NCBI GenBank assembly: GCA_965370805.1
Contig: CBDUVZ010000022.1
Location: forward strand, 1-29,618
DNA: 29,618 bases
Reading direction: 5' to 3'
From: CBDUVZ01 sp965370805
Lineage (GTDB): Bacteria > Hydrothermota > Tepidihabitantia > Tepidihabitantales > Tepidihabitantaceae
Shown here: in pieces, positions 1 to 8,994 of the stretch
Layout: every line of letters begins with the position of its first letter
Position numbering within the stretch: position 1 is the stretch's first letter
Program-made: the position numbers and the translations under genes
The notes under the pieces: generated by a model
Told to the model about the DNA's origin: nothing
The model's database searches: none
What the model saw: only the letters and a program-made list of their open reading frames with translations

Positions 1-2964
1 GTTGGTTACTTCGTGGTGTCTCAGGGTCTGCATTTCCCGGGAGTCGTCCGGGAACAGGTGATGGTATTCCAGGATGGTCCACTGGTCTGTGCCGAGTTCG
101 AGGATTGTGCGGAGCCGGGCCGGTGTCGGCGTGGTGTCGTTGTATGCGGCAAAGGCAAACAGCCGGTACGGGTCGAATCCTTCGGCCGGGTTGTACCGGT
201 CCCCGGTCACCCGCGCGAACCAGAACCCGGATTTCCGGGCAGCTTGTTCGACCCGGGCGTTCACTTTCGAGTACGGGTAGTGCAGGACGTTGGCCGTTGT
301 CCCGGTCTTTCGGAGCAGGTCCCGCTTCGAGGTCCGGAACTCCTCGATGATGCTGTCTTCCGGCAACAGGTACAGGTCCGGTCGATGAGTGGCGCTGTGG
401 CTCGCAATCGAGTGGCCGGCCTGTGCCAGTGCTTCGGCTTCGACCACTCCGAAACGCCGGGCCTTGAGCCCGCCCGGTTCCGCGTGTTCGGCTCCGCCTG
501 CCTGCGGGTTGGTCCAGCTTGAAACCAGTCCGAACCCGGCTTTCAGTCCGTACTGGTTCAGGATCGGAGACCCGATTGAGTACTGGTGGAATGTGCCGTC
601 ATCGAACGTAATTGAGACCGCGCCCCGGGCGTCGCCGTGGAACCGGGCGAGCCGGACCGCGAAGCTGTCCGGTTCGGTCCAGGCCAGGGCGTGGTTCCGG
701 CGTGCCGCACCGTGTTCCAGCACCGCCAGGGATTCGGCCATCAACCGGTAGCCGCGTTTGAGGCTTTCCCGGTATTCGGGGACGTCCCACTGGTCCCATG
801 ACCACCGGCGGCTGAACCTGACCAGGCCCGGCTGCATTCGAGGCAGGGCATCGGTGATTTCAATTCCATCCGGGTCACGGCGGTAGCGGAGGACCGCGAT
901 TGAGAACCCGTCGGTCTTGACCGCGTCGAGTTCGGGCGTGTCCGGGTCGTCCTGCAGCACCATTGCCGAGGACGGGTCGGTCGTGTTCAGGCAGCCCCAG
1001 GGCAGTCGTACTTCGAGCACCGAATCCCGAATGAACCAGTCACCGAGCGAGGTTGAGTCCGACCGGCCGAACCGCAGTTTCCCGTACCCGGTGACGTATT
1101 CGGGCAGGATGGTGCCGTCCGGGGTGACGCGCTGCCGGTTGGCCAGCAACCGTTCGGGAATGAACACCCCGGTCGAGTCGGGTTCGGTCCGGTACGCGGG
1201 CCGGTAGTCCCAGTAGGGGTTGGAGAACAGTTCGTAGGGCTTGTTCACCATCACTTCGGCCCGGCCGGTGTCCGTGAAGTGGACCAGGAACTCGACGCCG
1301 TGGCTGGTTCTGACGTCGAGCAGGTCGAGCCGGAAGGCCCCGGCTTTCGGGTCATAGGTGTCGATTGCCAGCACCAGGTTCAGGGAATCAAGGTCAACCG
1401 GACCGGCGAAGTCGATTCGGCAGTACAGGTACGCGGGGTCGGCGTCGAGCCAGACCCGGCCCAGGTTGCCTGAACCGGTCAGGATCGGTGAGCCGGTCCA
1501 GTCGTCCGGGTTCCCGTCGACCGTGACGTTCTCCGGTCCGAACTTCACCAACCCGTAGCACTGTTCCGGGTCCTGGACGTTGTGCCAGAACCGGTTGCGT
1601 TCCCTGGGGTTCTCGAACTCCTGGACCAGCCAGTTGTGCTTGAACCATTCGTCGAGCCAGGCGAACAGCAGGCCGCCGGCGCAGCCTTCGTCGTAGATGT
1701 CCTGGAACTGCCGGACGTTCCAGTTGGCCTGTTCGATTTCGGTGTGCCCGCCCTGGGACCAGCCGAACGGGCTGTGATGCGAGTTTCCGCGTGAACTCGG
1801 CACCCCGAACTCGGCAATCAGGAGCGGCATTCCGTGGTGAAGACCCCGGAGCCGGTGCAGATACCCGGCGTAGTTGTCCGGCCCGGCCCGGCCTTCGTAC
1901 TCCCGGTATTCGGGTTCGTGCCCGACGAAGTCCGGGTAGTAGGGGTAGGCGTGGTAGGCCGCGAAGAACCCGGCCCGGTTCAACGGGGTTGTCTGAATCC
2001 GCATCGCGTCAAGGGTCACCAGGTCGTTGTCGTACTCCCGGATGTGTTCGCCCTCGACGAACTCGGTCGAGTGGTGCATCGGGTCGAGCGGCAGCCAGTT
2101 GACGAATGCGACCGGGTGCTGGGTTTCGTACTCCGCGGTTTCGTACCGCACCAGGAAGTCCAGGATGCGGGCCAGCCATACTTCGGTCGGGCTGCCCGAG
2201 GGCACGGTGAAGAAGTCCCCGTCGTAGGAGTCGAGCATCCGGTTCAGCGAGTCGTTGCCCTGGACCAGGTAGGGTTCCCATTCGCGGCCGTAGATGTACC
2301 CGATGGTGAATCCGGAAACGTCGGCGCTGTAAGTTCCGGCCGCGTGGCCGGGCCTGGGTTCCAGGATTGCCCGGCCGTGGATGACGTCCACCGCCCGCCT
2401 GATTTCCCGTTTGCGTTCGAGCATGAACCGGGCGTCGAAGAAGTCCTCGCTGTCCGGCACCGGTGACCAGATGCCCTGGAACAGGTAGACCGGGTGGCCG
2501 GAATAGAGGAAGTTATGCCGGGCCAGGGCCTGGTAGAATTCGGGCGGCAGGATGGTGTACACGCGGACCGCATTGAACCCGGCCTGGCCCATCTGTTTGA
2601 GCCAGCGGGCATAGTCCTCGCGCGTGGCGACGAAATCGGAAGGGTATCGACCCGGCAGGGCCGCGCCGAGGTTCACGCCCTTGACAAAGAACCGGCGCCA
2701 GGTCCGGGATTCCTCGCCGGTCCGGCTTCGCCGCGCGACCATGGCTTCGAATTCGTCCGCCCCGGCCCGGAACGGCAGGCTCGCCTGCCGGGCCCGGTCT
2801 TCGAGGATCCCGCGCGGCAGCGCGACGTCGATTTCCTCGGGCACGAGCAGTTCCACTTCTCTCACCTTCGGCGCGAGGTACTTCTGCTGGAGCCGGACCA
2901 GGAAGTAGGCAAGGGACCCGACTACGGCCAGCAACCCGAAGATGACGAAGTACTTGCCCCGCAT
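1..2964 (-). CDS. Membrane-anchored TIM-barrel glycosidase-like / CBM9-like / NodB polysaccharide deacetylase protein (3' end off window)
   Basis: The frame stays open from the ATG at 2964 to the window edge (988 codons, C-terminus missing). It starts 7 bases after the upstream stop. Residues about 5-22 form one hydrophobic anchor. Residues about 92-450 look like a glycoside-hydrolase TIM barrel, opening with FFVKGVNLGAALPG, with a candidate catalytic Glu385 in LIAEFGVPSS. Residues about 480-700 look like a CBM9/DOMON-type beta-sandwich (DGNPDDWTGSP). From about 780 there is a NodB deacetylase domain: TFDDG at 786-790, with Asp788/789 as metal/catalytic candidates, and HSATH at 856-860. Known: PgaB in poly-GlcNAc export combines a deacetylase and a GH domain, but in the opposite order. 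Inferred: periplasmic or cell-surface trimming and deacetylation of the polymer made by the neighbouring synthase. The exact GH family and substrate are unknown. Confidence 0.85.
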   Translation of the reverse strand, partial: MRGKYFVIFGLLAVVGSLAYFLVRLQQKYLAPKVREVELLVPEEIDVALPRGILEDRARQASLPFRAGADEFEAMVARRSRTGEESRTWRRFFVKGVNLGAALPGRYPSDFVATREDYARWLKQMGQAGFNAVRVYTILPPEFYQALARHNFLYSGHPVYLFQGIWSPVPDSEDFFDARFMLERKREIRRAVDVIHGRAILEPRPGHAAGTYSADVSGFTIGYIYGREWEPYLVQGNDSLNRMLDSYDGDFFTVPSGSPTEVWLARILDFLVRYETAEYETQHPVAFVNWLPLDPMHHSTEFVEGEHIREYDNDLVTLDAMRIQTTPLNRAGFFAAYHAYPYYPDFVGHEPEYREYEGRAGPDNYAGYLHRLRGLHHGMPLLIAEFGVPSSRGNSHHSPFGWSQGGHTEIEQANWNVRQFQDIYDEGCAGGLLFAWLDEWFKHNWLVQEFENPRERNRFWHNVQDPEQCYGLVKFGPENVTVDGNPDDWTGSPILTGSGNLGRVWLDADPAYLYCRIDFAGPVDLDSLNLVLAIDTYDPKAGAFRLDLLDVRTSHGVEFLVHFTDTGRAEVMVNKPYELFSNPYWDYRPAYRTEPDSTGVFIPERLLANRQRVTPDGTILPEYVTGYGKLRFGRSDSTSLGDWFIRDSVLEVRLPWGCLNTTDPSSAMVLQDDPDTPELDAVKTDGFSIAVLRYRRDPDGIEITDALPRMQPGLVRFSRRWSWDQWDVPEYRESLKRGYRLMAESLAVLEHGAARRNHALAWTEPDSFAVRLARFHGDARGAVSITFDDGTFHQYSIGSPILNQYGLKAGFGLVSSWTNPQAGGAEHAEPGGLKARRFGVVEAEALAQAGHSIASHSATHRPDLYLLPEDSIIEEFRTSKRDLLRKTGTTANVLHYPYSKVNARVEQAARKSGFWFARVTGDRYNPAEGFDPYRLFAFAAYNDTTPTPARLRTILELGTDQWTILEYHHLFPDDSREMQTLRHHEVTN

Positions 2965-2970
2965 TGCCGG

Positions 2971-4485
2971 TTACCGGATCGGGAATACCCTTGTCACGCC
3001 GACGCGCGCGCCGGCGTTCAGGTACTGCGTGCTGTTCTGAACGAAGTCCCCGGCCGCGGTCACGGTCAGTTCGTCATTCAGGTCAACGCCGAACTCGACG
3101 TTGGCGCGGATGGTCTGGACCCCCTCGGTGCTCAGCCCGACGTGCAGCTCCCCGGTTCCGTAGAACCGGCCGACCTGTTTGAACCCGGTCAGGCCGAGGG
3201 TGTGGGAATGGAGACCAAGGGGCGAGTAGTACCGGGCCGACTGCTCGCGGAACGAGTCGAACGAGTAGCCGTAGGCCAGGGAGATTGACGGGTCGGCCCA
3301 GATTTCCCAGGATACGTCACCGCCGGCCGACACCTTCGTGTTTTCCGGTTCGTCCCGAACCGCAAGCCAGGCAGTCCTGCCCGAGAAGCTGATTTCGTCA
3401 AACGGTCTCAACCGCAGCCCGGTCGAGTAGTCGTACGCGGTCAGCCGGGAGCCGGGTTCGAAGAGAACCTTGCCCGCGGTCCCGGTCCAGGTCAGGATGC
3501 CCAGTTCCAGGCGGATCGTTCCGCCCCAGTCGGGCAGCCACGCGGAGAGCAGGTCCGGCCTCACCCTGCCGGAAACGGTCAAAGACCGCCACGGCCGGTA
3601 GTCCAGTCCGAACCCGGTCAGGAGGTAGCTTTCGTGCAGTTCTCCCCGGGCGTTGTCCGAGTACTGCATCCGGATTGAGGGCCGCAGGTAGTCGCCCAGC
3701 CATTGCTCGGCGTCGAGCCGGGTGTCAACGTAATTGCCCTGGGTGCCGTCATCATCTTCGGCCCGGTATCCGACCCCGGCTTCGATGCTCAGGCCCAGTT
3801 CCCGGTTCAGCCGGGCGAGCGCGTCCCCGGGTTCGCTCCAGTCCGGGTCCAGTTCCGCTGCGCGTCGGCAGGCGTTGCGGGCCCGGACCATGAACCCGCT
3901 CCATTCGTGCGCCTGGCTGAGTCCGAACCAGGCCGCGGCGTTGTCCGGCTCGCGCCCGACGACGTCTTCATACACGGCGATGCTCTGCGCGTACCGGCCG
4001 GCCCATTTCAGGGCCTGGGCACGGCCCATAGGGGCTTCGGTTGATTGCGGCCGGAGGTCTTCGGCCTGCGCGTAGGCGGCCAGTGCATCGTCGAACCGGT
4101 CCTGCCACGACCTGACCCGGCCAATTCCGAGCTGGGCCTCGAACTGCTCGTTGGTTCCCGGCCTGACCTGTTCCCAGGTCGCGACCGCGTCATCGAGCCG
4201 TTCCATCCAGGACAGGGTTATCGCCTTGCCGAGCCGGGCGTCATCGTCGTCCGGGGCTTCCGCGAGCAACCGGTCGTACAGCTCAAGCGCCGCGTCCGGC
4301 TCGCCCGCATTGCGCAGGGCCAGGGCCAGGGCCTTGCGCAGGTCACGGTCCCCGGGGAACGCTTCAAGCCCGGTCCGGGCCACGACTACCGCGTCGCCGG
4401 CCCGGCCCTGTGCGACCAGGTCGTGAACCGTCCCGATTGTCGCTCCGGACTGGCCGAGCAGCAGCATTATCAGCAGCAGTATCAT
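2971..4485 (-). CDS. TPR protein with C-terminal outer-membrane beta-barrel (PgaA/YaiO-like exopolysaccharide export)
   Basis: The 504-residue product begins with a short signal peptide (MILLLIMLLLGQSGA). The ATG at 4485 is chosen because AAAGGAG lies 5 bases upstream and because it overlaps the stop of the synthase gene as ATGA. An upstream in-frame extension is possible but has no such signals. Residues about 18-225 are TPR-like helices (for example AGEPDAALELYDRLLAEAP). From about 228 the sequence changes to alternating amphipathic strands (LSIEAGVGYRAED, LTVSGRVRPDLL, TGELHVGLSTEG), as in YaiO-type barrels. Known: PgaA and related exporters join periplasmic TPRs, which bind the deacetylase and polymer, to an outer-membrane pore. 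Inferred: the polymer exit channel of this locus. The barrel has no obvious terminal Phe, so its assembly signal is uncertain. Confidence 0.8.
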   Translation of the reverse strand: MILLLIMLLLGQSGATIGTVHDLVAQGRAGDAVVVARTGLEAFPGDRDLRKALALALRNAGEPDAALELYDRLLAEAPDDDDARLGKAITLSWMERLDDAVATWEQVRPGTNEQFEAQLGIGRVRSWQDRFDDALAAYAQAEDLRPQSTEAPMGRAQALKWAGRYAQSIAVYEDVVGREPDNAAAWFGLSQAHEWSGFMVRARNACRRAAELDPDWSEPGDALARLNRELGLSIEAGVGYRAEDDDGTQGNYVDTRLDAEQWLGDYLRPSIRMQYSDNARGELHESYLLTGFGLDYRPWRSLTVSGRVRPDLLSAWLPDWGGTIRLELGILTWTGTAGKVLFEPGSRLTAYDYSTGLRLRPFDEISFSGRTAWLAVRDEPENTKVSAGGDVSWEIWADPSISLAYGYSFDSFREQSARYYSPLGLHSHTLGLTGFKQVGRFYGTGELHVGLSTEGVQTIRANVEFGVDLNDELTVTAAGDFVQNSTQYLNAGARVGVTRVFPIR

Positions 4486-5939
4486 TGAGTCTCCTTTCCG
4501 AACCCGGTCCGGCGGAACTTGTACCAGTCCTTGCTGCCGCGCATCCAGTCCCACGTTCCCCACAACTGGAACGCGAACCGGACCGGCGCGTACACAAGGC
4601 TGGTCAGCACCGAGTATACCAGCAGTTTGAGCCAGGCCCGGAAGTTGTGGTAGCGCATCGCTTCGATGTTCACCTTTGACATGTGGGCAAATCGGTTTTC
4701 CACCGCCACGGTCACGAGCGCGGTCACCAGGGTCGAGACAAACAGTACCAGCAGGCCGAGCAGTACCAGCCAGAACCGGTCCACCAGCCCGAGCAGTGCC
4801 AGCGCGACCACGAGTCCGAGCGAGAGCAGTTTCACCAGCGGGGACAGGGCTTCAAACACGAGGTAGTACGGCGCCGCAAACAGCCCGATCCGGCCGTAGC
4901 GTGGTTCGAACAGCATCTCCCGGTGCAGGAAGAGCGATTCCAGCAGCCCTCGTTGCCAGCGGTTGCGCTGCCGGCCGAGGTCTCCGATGTGTTGCGGCAC
5001 TTCGGTCCAGGCCACCGGGTGCGCGTCGAAGACCACTCGGCGCTTGAGCCCGTTCTCGGCAATGTAGCGGTGCAGCCGGATGATAACCTCCATGTCTTCG
5101 CATACCGTGGCCCGGCCGCGGCTGCCGACGATTCCGCGAACGTACGGGTGGTGGTTGGTCGGGGTCAGGAAACCGCCGGCCCGGGTCAGCAGTTCCCGGT
5201 CGAACATCGTGAACGCACCCGAGAGAACCAGCAGGCAGTTCATCTGCGAAAGCCCGACCCGGCCGACGGTGTAGGAAACAAGGTACTCCACCAACTGGTA
5301 CATCACCAGTGCGCGCTTCGGCAGATCGGCCGATACCAACCGACCGCGTTCGATGTGCGCCCCGTTGGCCACGGTCAGCAGCCCGCCCGCGGCAGCGACC
5401 CGATGGTCCCGGAATCTCAGCGCCAGCCGACGCAGCGCGGCCGGGTCCAGGATCGTATCCGCGTCAATCGTCACCACCAGCGGGTGACTTGCCAGGTTCA
5501 TCCCCACGTTGAGCGAATCGGCCTTGCCCGAGTTCGCCTTGTCAACCACCAGCAGGTTTGAGTGTTCACGCGAGCGCTTGATGCTCCTGACGTCGGTGGT
5601 GCCGAACCGGTCTTCGTATTCGACGTCGGCCGGTTCGAGCCCGAATCCCCGCGTCAGTCGGTCCATGGTCGTGTCGGTTGACCCGTCATTGATGACGACC
5701 AGTTCGTATTCCGGGTAGTCAAGCCTGAGCAGGGCCTGGAGACTCTCGTCGATTGTTTCCGCTTCGTTGTAGGCCGGCACGAGAATCGATATCCCGGGTT
5801 CCGATTCCAGAGGTGGTTCCTGCCGCGTGTTGCGCGACCGGACGAACCCGACCAGAAACAGAATCAGCAGTACGAAGTTAGCCAGTCCGTACCCGGCGAA
5901 GTAGATGGCCAGGACGCCGGCGGCGAAGCGCAACGCCAT
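4482..5939 (-). CDS. Processive family 2 glycosyltransferase, PgaC/IcaA-like polysaccharide synthase
   Basis: The 485-residue integral membrane protein would polymerise a polysaccharide from a nucleotide sugar at the inner membrane. An N-terminal hydrophobic stretch (about 5-35) precedes the GT-A domain. It carries PAYNE (56-60), NDGSTD (84-89), DAD (159-161), the ED acid/base pair (281-282) and the processive-synthase signature QRNRW (324-328). Several membrane segments follow at about 360-410 and 430-465, and it ends in a WDWMRGSKDW segment like that of PgaC-type synthases. It starts 4 bases after the Ig-lipoprotein stop and overlaps the next gene by ATGA, so the genes are translationally coupled. 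No PilZ domain or PgaD-like partner is seen. The sugar cannot be told from sequence. GlcNAc is a guess, based on the paired deacetylases. Confidence 0.9.
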   Translation of the reverse strand: MALRFAAGVLAIYFAGYGLANFVLLILFLVGFVRSRNTRQEPPLESEPGISILVPAYNEAETIDESLQALLRLDYPEYELVVINDGSTDTTMDRLTRGFGLEPADVEYEDRFGTTDVRSIKRSREHSNLLVVDKANSGKADSLNVGMNLASHPLVVTIDADTILDPAALRRLALRFRDHRVAAAGGLLTVANGAHIERGRLVSADLPKRALVMYQLVEYLVSYTVGRVGLSQMNCLLVLSGAFTMFDRELLTRAGGFLTPTNHHPYVRGIVGSRGRATVCEDMEVIIRLHRYIAENGLKRRVVFDAHPVAWTEVPQHIGDLGRQRNRWQRGLLESLFLHREMLFEPRYGRIGLFAAPYYLVFEALSPLVKLLSLGLVVALALLGLVDRFWLVLLGLLVLFVSTLVTALVTVAVENRFAHMSKVNIEAMRYHNFRAWLKLLVYSVLTSLVYAPVRFAFQLWGTWDWMRGSKDWYKFRRTGFGKETQ

Positions 5940-5943
5940 CGAG

Positions 5944-6864
5944 CTACTGGGCGTTGTCCACGTAGAATGTGATTACCGGGCTCAGCTTGCGGTTCCCGGC
6001 CAGGTCCCAGGCTCGGGCGTACAGGGTGTGGTTGCCGTTGTTCGCTTCCCGGCTGTCCCAGTCGAACCGGTAGGGGTCTGAACTCACGGTCCGGAGCGAA
6101 TCGCCGTCCAGGTAGAACACGACCCGGGCAATGCCGTTCCGGTCCCAGGCTGCAGCCTCGATTGCCACGGTGTCGCTGACCGTTGACCATGCGGCCGGCC
6201 GCACCAGCTCCACGGTCGGCGGTTCGGAGTCGGAGGTGTCGGCCACGGTGACGTAGACCAGCCTCGAAACACCCATGTTCCCGGCCAGGTCGTACGCCCG
6301 GCAGAACAGTGAGTGGTTGCCCCTTTCCGCTTCGGTGGGAGTCCAGTCCGCCCGGTACGGCGCGGCGGTGGCGGAAGCCAGTGAGTCGCCGTCGAGTACG
6401 AAGACCACCCTGCTGACCGCATCGTCGTCGTCGGCTTCGGCTTTGAGCGTGACCGGGCCGGCAATCACCTGCCACTCCGCGGGCGCGGTCAGGACCACGA
6501 CCGGCGCCAGGGTGTCGGCGTCCTGATACACGGTCACAACAATCGGCTCGGTCCGGGCGAAGTTCCCGGCAGCGTCGGTCGCGTGCACGTAGAGCGTGTG
6601 GTTGCCGGTTGCGGCCGGGGTCCAGACCACCTGGTACGGGGCTTCAGTCCGGGCCCCGACCGTGTCGCCGTCGGCGAAGAAGATAACCTGCTCGACCCCG
6701 GTCGCGTCGTGGGCTTCGGCTTTGAGCGTCGTTGTTTCCAGTGTCAGCGCGGCCCACGGCGCCGGGTACACCAGGTCCAGGTCCGGCGCGGCGCTGTCAT
6801 CTACCAGGCTGCACGCGAGCAGGACCAGGACCGACAGGACTGCTGCGGAACGTACGTGTTTCAT
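5944..6864 (-). CDS. Lipoprotein with three tandem bacterial Ig-like domains
   Basis: The 306-residue protein has a short lipoprotein signal peptide ending in VLLAC, giving Cys18 as the likely lipidated residue. Three repeats of about 90 residues follow. Each has the pattern of an Ig-like (PF17957-type) domain: PxxW, LKAEAxDxxGVxxVxFxxDGDxxxxxxxxPYxxxW, then NHTLYxxAxDxAGN. The domains lie at about 33-120, 125-215 and 220-306. Such domains often decorate surface carbohydrate-active proteins and act as spacers or carbohydrate contacts. The ATG overlaps the upstream stop by one base (TGATG), and the stop is 4 bases before the synthase start, which places it firmly in the exopolysaccharide operon. 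No catalytic motif is seen. A structural or polymer-binding role is an inference. Confidence 0.75.
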   Translation of the reverse strand: MKHVRSAAVLSVLVLLACSLVDDSAAPDLDLVYPAPWAALTLETTTLKAEAHDATGVEQVIFFADGDTVGARTEAPYQVVWTPAATGNHTLYVHATDAAGNFARTEPIVVTVYQDADTLAPVVVLTAPAEWQVIAGPVTLKAEADDDDAVSRVVFVLDGDSLASATAAPYRADWTPTEAERGNHSLFCRAYDLAGNMGVSRLVYVTVADTSDSEPPTVELVRPAAWSTVSDTVAIEAAAWDRNGIARVVFYLDGDSLRTVSSDPYRFDWDSREANNGNHTLYARAWDLAGNRKLSPVITFYVDNAQ

Positions 6865-8705
6865 CAGTATGTCACTTCAACCTCTCCGACCCGGTCCAGT
6901 TCGAACACCAGGTACAGGAACTCCCCGTCCTCTTCATTGCGGGTCAATTGCTTCACCGAAACGCCGGTCGCTTTCACCCGGGCTCGGGTATCGCGGACCG
7001 GGATTCGGAACGTCAATCCGGGCACCGGGTCCGGGTTGTGATTCACCAGATGCAGCCGGGTTCGACGAAGGTCGCCACTGAGCCGGATTTCCACATTCTC
7101 CAGGGTACGCCACCAGTCGTGGATTCCGTTCAGGTCGCTGACCCACGCGTCCGGTTCCAGATCCTTGAGGAACGAAATCACGGGTTCGAGCGTGACGTCC
7201 GAGTGGCCCATGTACATCGGGTGGCCCATCATCACCATCATTCCCCGGCCGGGTCGGATGATCTCCTGCCACACGGCATCCAGCCCGGCCCGGAACATCC
7301 GGGCGTCGGTTCGCTGCCTTTCTTCCGGATACGGCGTGTGTTTCACCCCGTCACCGTAGAACGGCCAGTCCGACAGGACCGGCGAAAGCTCAAGCACGTC
7401 GGTGGTCAGGCAGTAACAGCCCGGCTTGAATACCGGCAGGTTGTAGGGGAACAGCGCACCCGCGTATCCCTGCCGGTGGTCGATGCGGATTGACGATTCC
7501 ACCCGGTACCCGCGATTGGACAGGACGAACATCCCGGCAGGGCTCGGGCTTACGTACGGATAGCGAAACATGCCGGTCCGGCCGATCCATGATTCGGCCC
7601 GGGCAATCTCCCAGTCGGTCTGTGTGTAGTCGATGCGGTCGAAGAACGGATGAGTCTGACTGTGATTCGCAAGCCGGACCCGGGAGTCGGCGCGCACGAA
7701 CGCGAGCACGTCCTGCGGAATCTCGCCGCATACGAACAGGTCGATTGACTTCACCCGCGGGATCCCGAACAGGCGCACCAGGGTCCGCTCGAACTCGGCG
7801 AGATCGCCGCCGTCGTCCATGGTCACCGCGACCGCGGCCCGGGCCGCGTCCGGCCAGGGGTTCAGGTGCACCGGCGGCGCGCCGTCGAACGCCAGTTCGA
7901 ATACCTGTTCGTAGAACTCCACGATTCCCGGTACGTCGCCCCGGCCCCCGGCAATCGAAGGATGCAGGATTCCGAACGCCGACACGTACACTCCATGGCC
8001 TTGTCCGAACCGATTCACCGTTACCCCGGGCACCGAATCTCCGCCCTTGCGCCAGCAGGCCTGCACCTCGACCGAACCGCTCAGGACCAGGTCCGGGACC
8101 AGAATCCACTCGTCCGCAAGCCGAGGTACGAGTTCGATTCCGTAACCCAGGACCAGGTCGGCATCGGCCACCCGCGTCAGCCGATACCCGGTCATGTTGC
8201 GCTCCGCCAGCCGGTATCCGAAAACCCGGGCCAGGGGCCATTCCACTTCGTCCAGCAGTCCGTCGGAGACCACCCGGTCTTCGCCGGCGATTGTGTTCCG
8301 GCCCACGTTTTCGCCGGCGATGAGAATTCCGCCCTGTTCGACCCAGTCGGCCAAGTTGGCAAGCATCGTCTCGTCCATGTACGCGAGCGAGAAGATCCGG
8401 TCGCCATCGTGATATCCGTATACGGTCGGGGCGATGATGATGCGGTACCGGGCGAGCCGCTCCGGTTCAAGCAGGAACGACTTGTTCCCGATCCAGGTCT
8501 GGGCCCCGAGCCGGTTGAACGTCTCCATGGCGACGTTGGCGCCCGCGGGCAGGGTCCCGGACCCGTCGGTCCCGGTGGTCAGAATCAGGACCCGGGGAAA
8601 CAGCAGCCCGGACCCGGAACCAGAACTCCTCCGGCCGCAACCTGAAGAAATCAGCAGTGCCGCGGCCAGGACTGCACACACGCGGACGGTTTTCCTCAAT
8701 GACAA
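6864..8705 (-). CDS. Secreted lipoprotein-like fusion of a glutamine-amidotransferase-like domain and a NodB-type polysaccharide deacetylase
   Basis: First gene of the exopolysaccharide operon. The TTG at 8705 is preferred because GGAGG lies 5 bases upstream, spanning the first codons of the alternative ATG at 8717, which itself lacks a ribosome site. The N-terminus is a signal sequence ending at a Cys (LLISSGCG). Its lipobox is imperfect. Numbered from the ATG, residues 40-275 look like a ThuA/class-I amidotransferase fold (PRVLILTTG, IIIAPTVYGYHDGD, GGILIAGENV). NodB motifs follow: MDDGG (300-304), HSQTH (352-356) and RYPYVSP (385-391), with a late GHPMYMGH segment at about 490. A beta-rich tail ends the protein. 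The first NodB Asp-Asp and both motif-2 histidines are kept, so deacetylase activity is plausible. Substrate unknown. Confidence 0.75.
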   Translation of the reverse strand: MSLRKTVRVCAVLAAALLISSGCGRRSSGSGSGLLFPRVLILTTGTDGSGTLPAGANVAMETFNRLGAQTWIGNKSFLLEPERLARYRIIIAPTVYGYHDGDRIFSLAYMDETMLANLADWVEQGGILIAGENVGRNTIAGEDRVVSDGLLDEVEWPLARVFGYRLAERNMTGYRLTRVADADLVLGYGIELVPRLADEWILVPDLVLSGSVEVQACWRKGGDSVPGVTVNRFGQGHGVYVSAFGILHPSIAGGRGDVPGIVEFYEQVFELAFDGAPPVHLNPWPDAARAAVAVTMDDGGDLAEFERTLVRLFGIPRVKSIDLFVCGEIPQDVLAFVRADSRVRLANHSQTHPFFDRIDYTQTDWEIARAESWIGRTGMFRYPYVSPSPAGMFVLSNRGYRVESSIRIDHRQGYAGALFPYNLPVFKPGCYCLTTDVLELSPVLSDWPFYGDGVKHTPYPEERQRTDARMFRAGLDAVWQEIIRPGRGMMVMMGHPMYMGHSDVTLEPVISFLKDLEPDAWVSDLNGIHDWWRTLENVEIRLSGDLRRTRLHLVNHNPDPVPGLTFRIPVRDTRARVKATGVSVKQLTRNEEDGEFLYLVFELDRVGEVEVTY

Positions 8706-8780
8706 CAGAACCTCCATATGAGTGAGCTCACAAAGACATCTATTCAGATAAAGACCCGGATTCGATCGTTTTCCTGCTCA

Positions 8781-8794
8781 GAATCCCGGGATTC
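8781..8794. promoter_or_regulatory. 14-bp perfect palindrome upstream of the exopolysaccharide operon
   Basis: GAATCCCGGGATTC is a perfect inverted repeat, lying 64-77 bases upstream of the first operon ATG. It is in the only non-repeat stretch (about 8720-8880) between the aminopeptidase gene and the operon. It may be an operator, but no convincing -35/-10 or -24/-12 pair could be assigned next to it. A chance palindrome cannot be excluded. Confidence 0.25.
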
Positions 8795-8880
8795 GGCCTT
8801 TCTGAAGCGGTCTGCGGGAAGGATGGGTCCAAAATCACAATCAAGGCTACCAAAGCTCAGTCTGCCGGTCAACACAACCA

Positions 8881-8983
8881 ACGCCTGACGCACTACGCTT
8901 GACGCTTCACGCCTTGCGCTTTACGCCTGATGCTTCAGCGTTGAGTATGGAGCGTTGTGCGTCAAGCATCCTGAGCGTTATCC
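8881..8983. repeat. Family C repeat copy C1 (CTTGACGC/TTTACGCC type)
   Basis: This stretch is made of 7-10 base units such as GCTTGACGC, TTCACGCC and TTTACGCC on the left, and GAGCGTTGTGCGTCAAGC on the right. The two halves are imperfect inverted copies, so the transcript could fold into a long hairpin. It lies about 12 bases 3' of the stop of the minus-strand aminopeptidase gene and before the exopolysaccharide operon. A second copy is at 23658-23735. Confidence 0.7.
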
Positions 8984-8994
8984 GTGTGTGTGAG

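Noticed and set aside
2494..3288. A plus-strand 264-codon frame crossing two gene ends
   Set aside because: It is antisense to the exopolysaccharide genes, which are supported by motifs and tight coupling.
8820..8860. Sigma-54-type promoter before the exopolysaccharide operon
   Set aside because: The minus strand has a TGG...TTG pair, but the GG-N10-GC spacing and the second dinucleotide do not fit.
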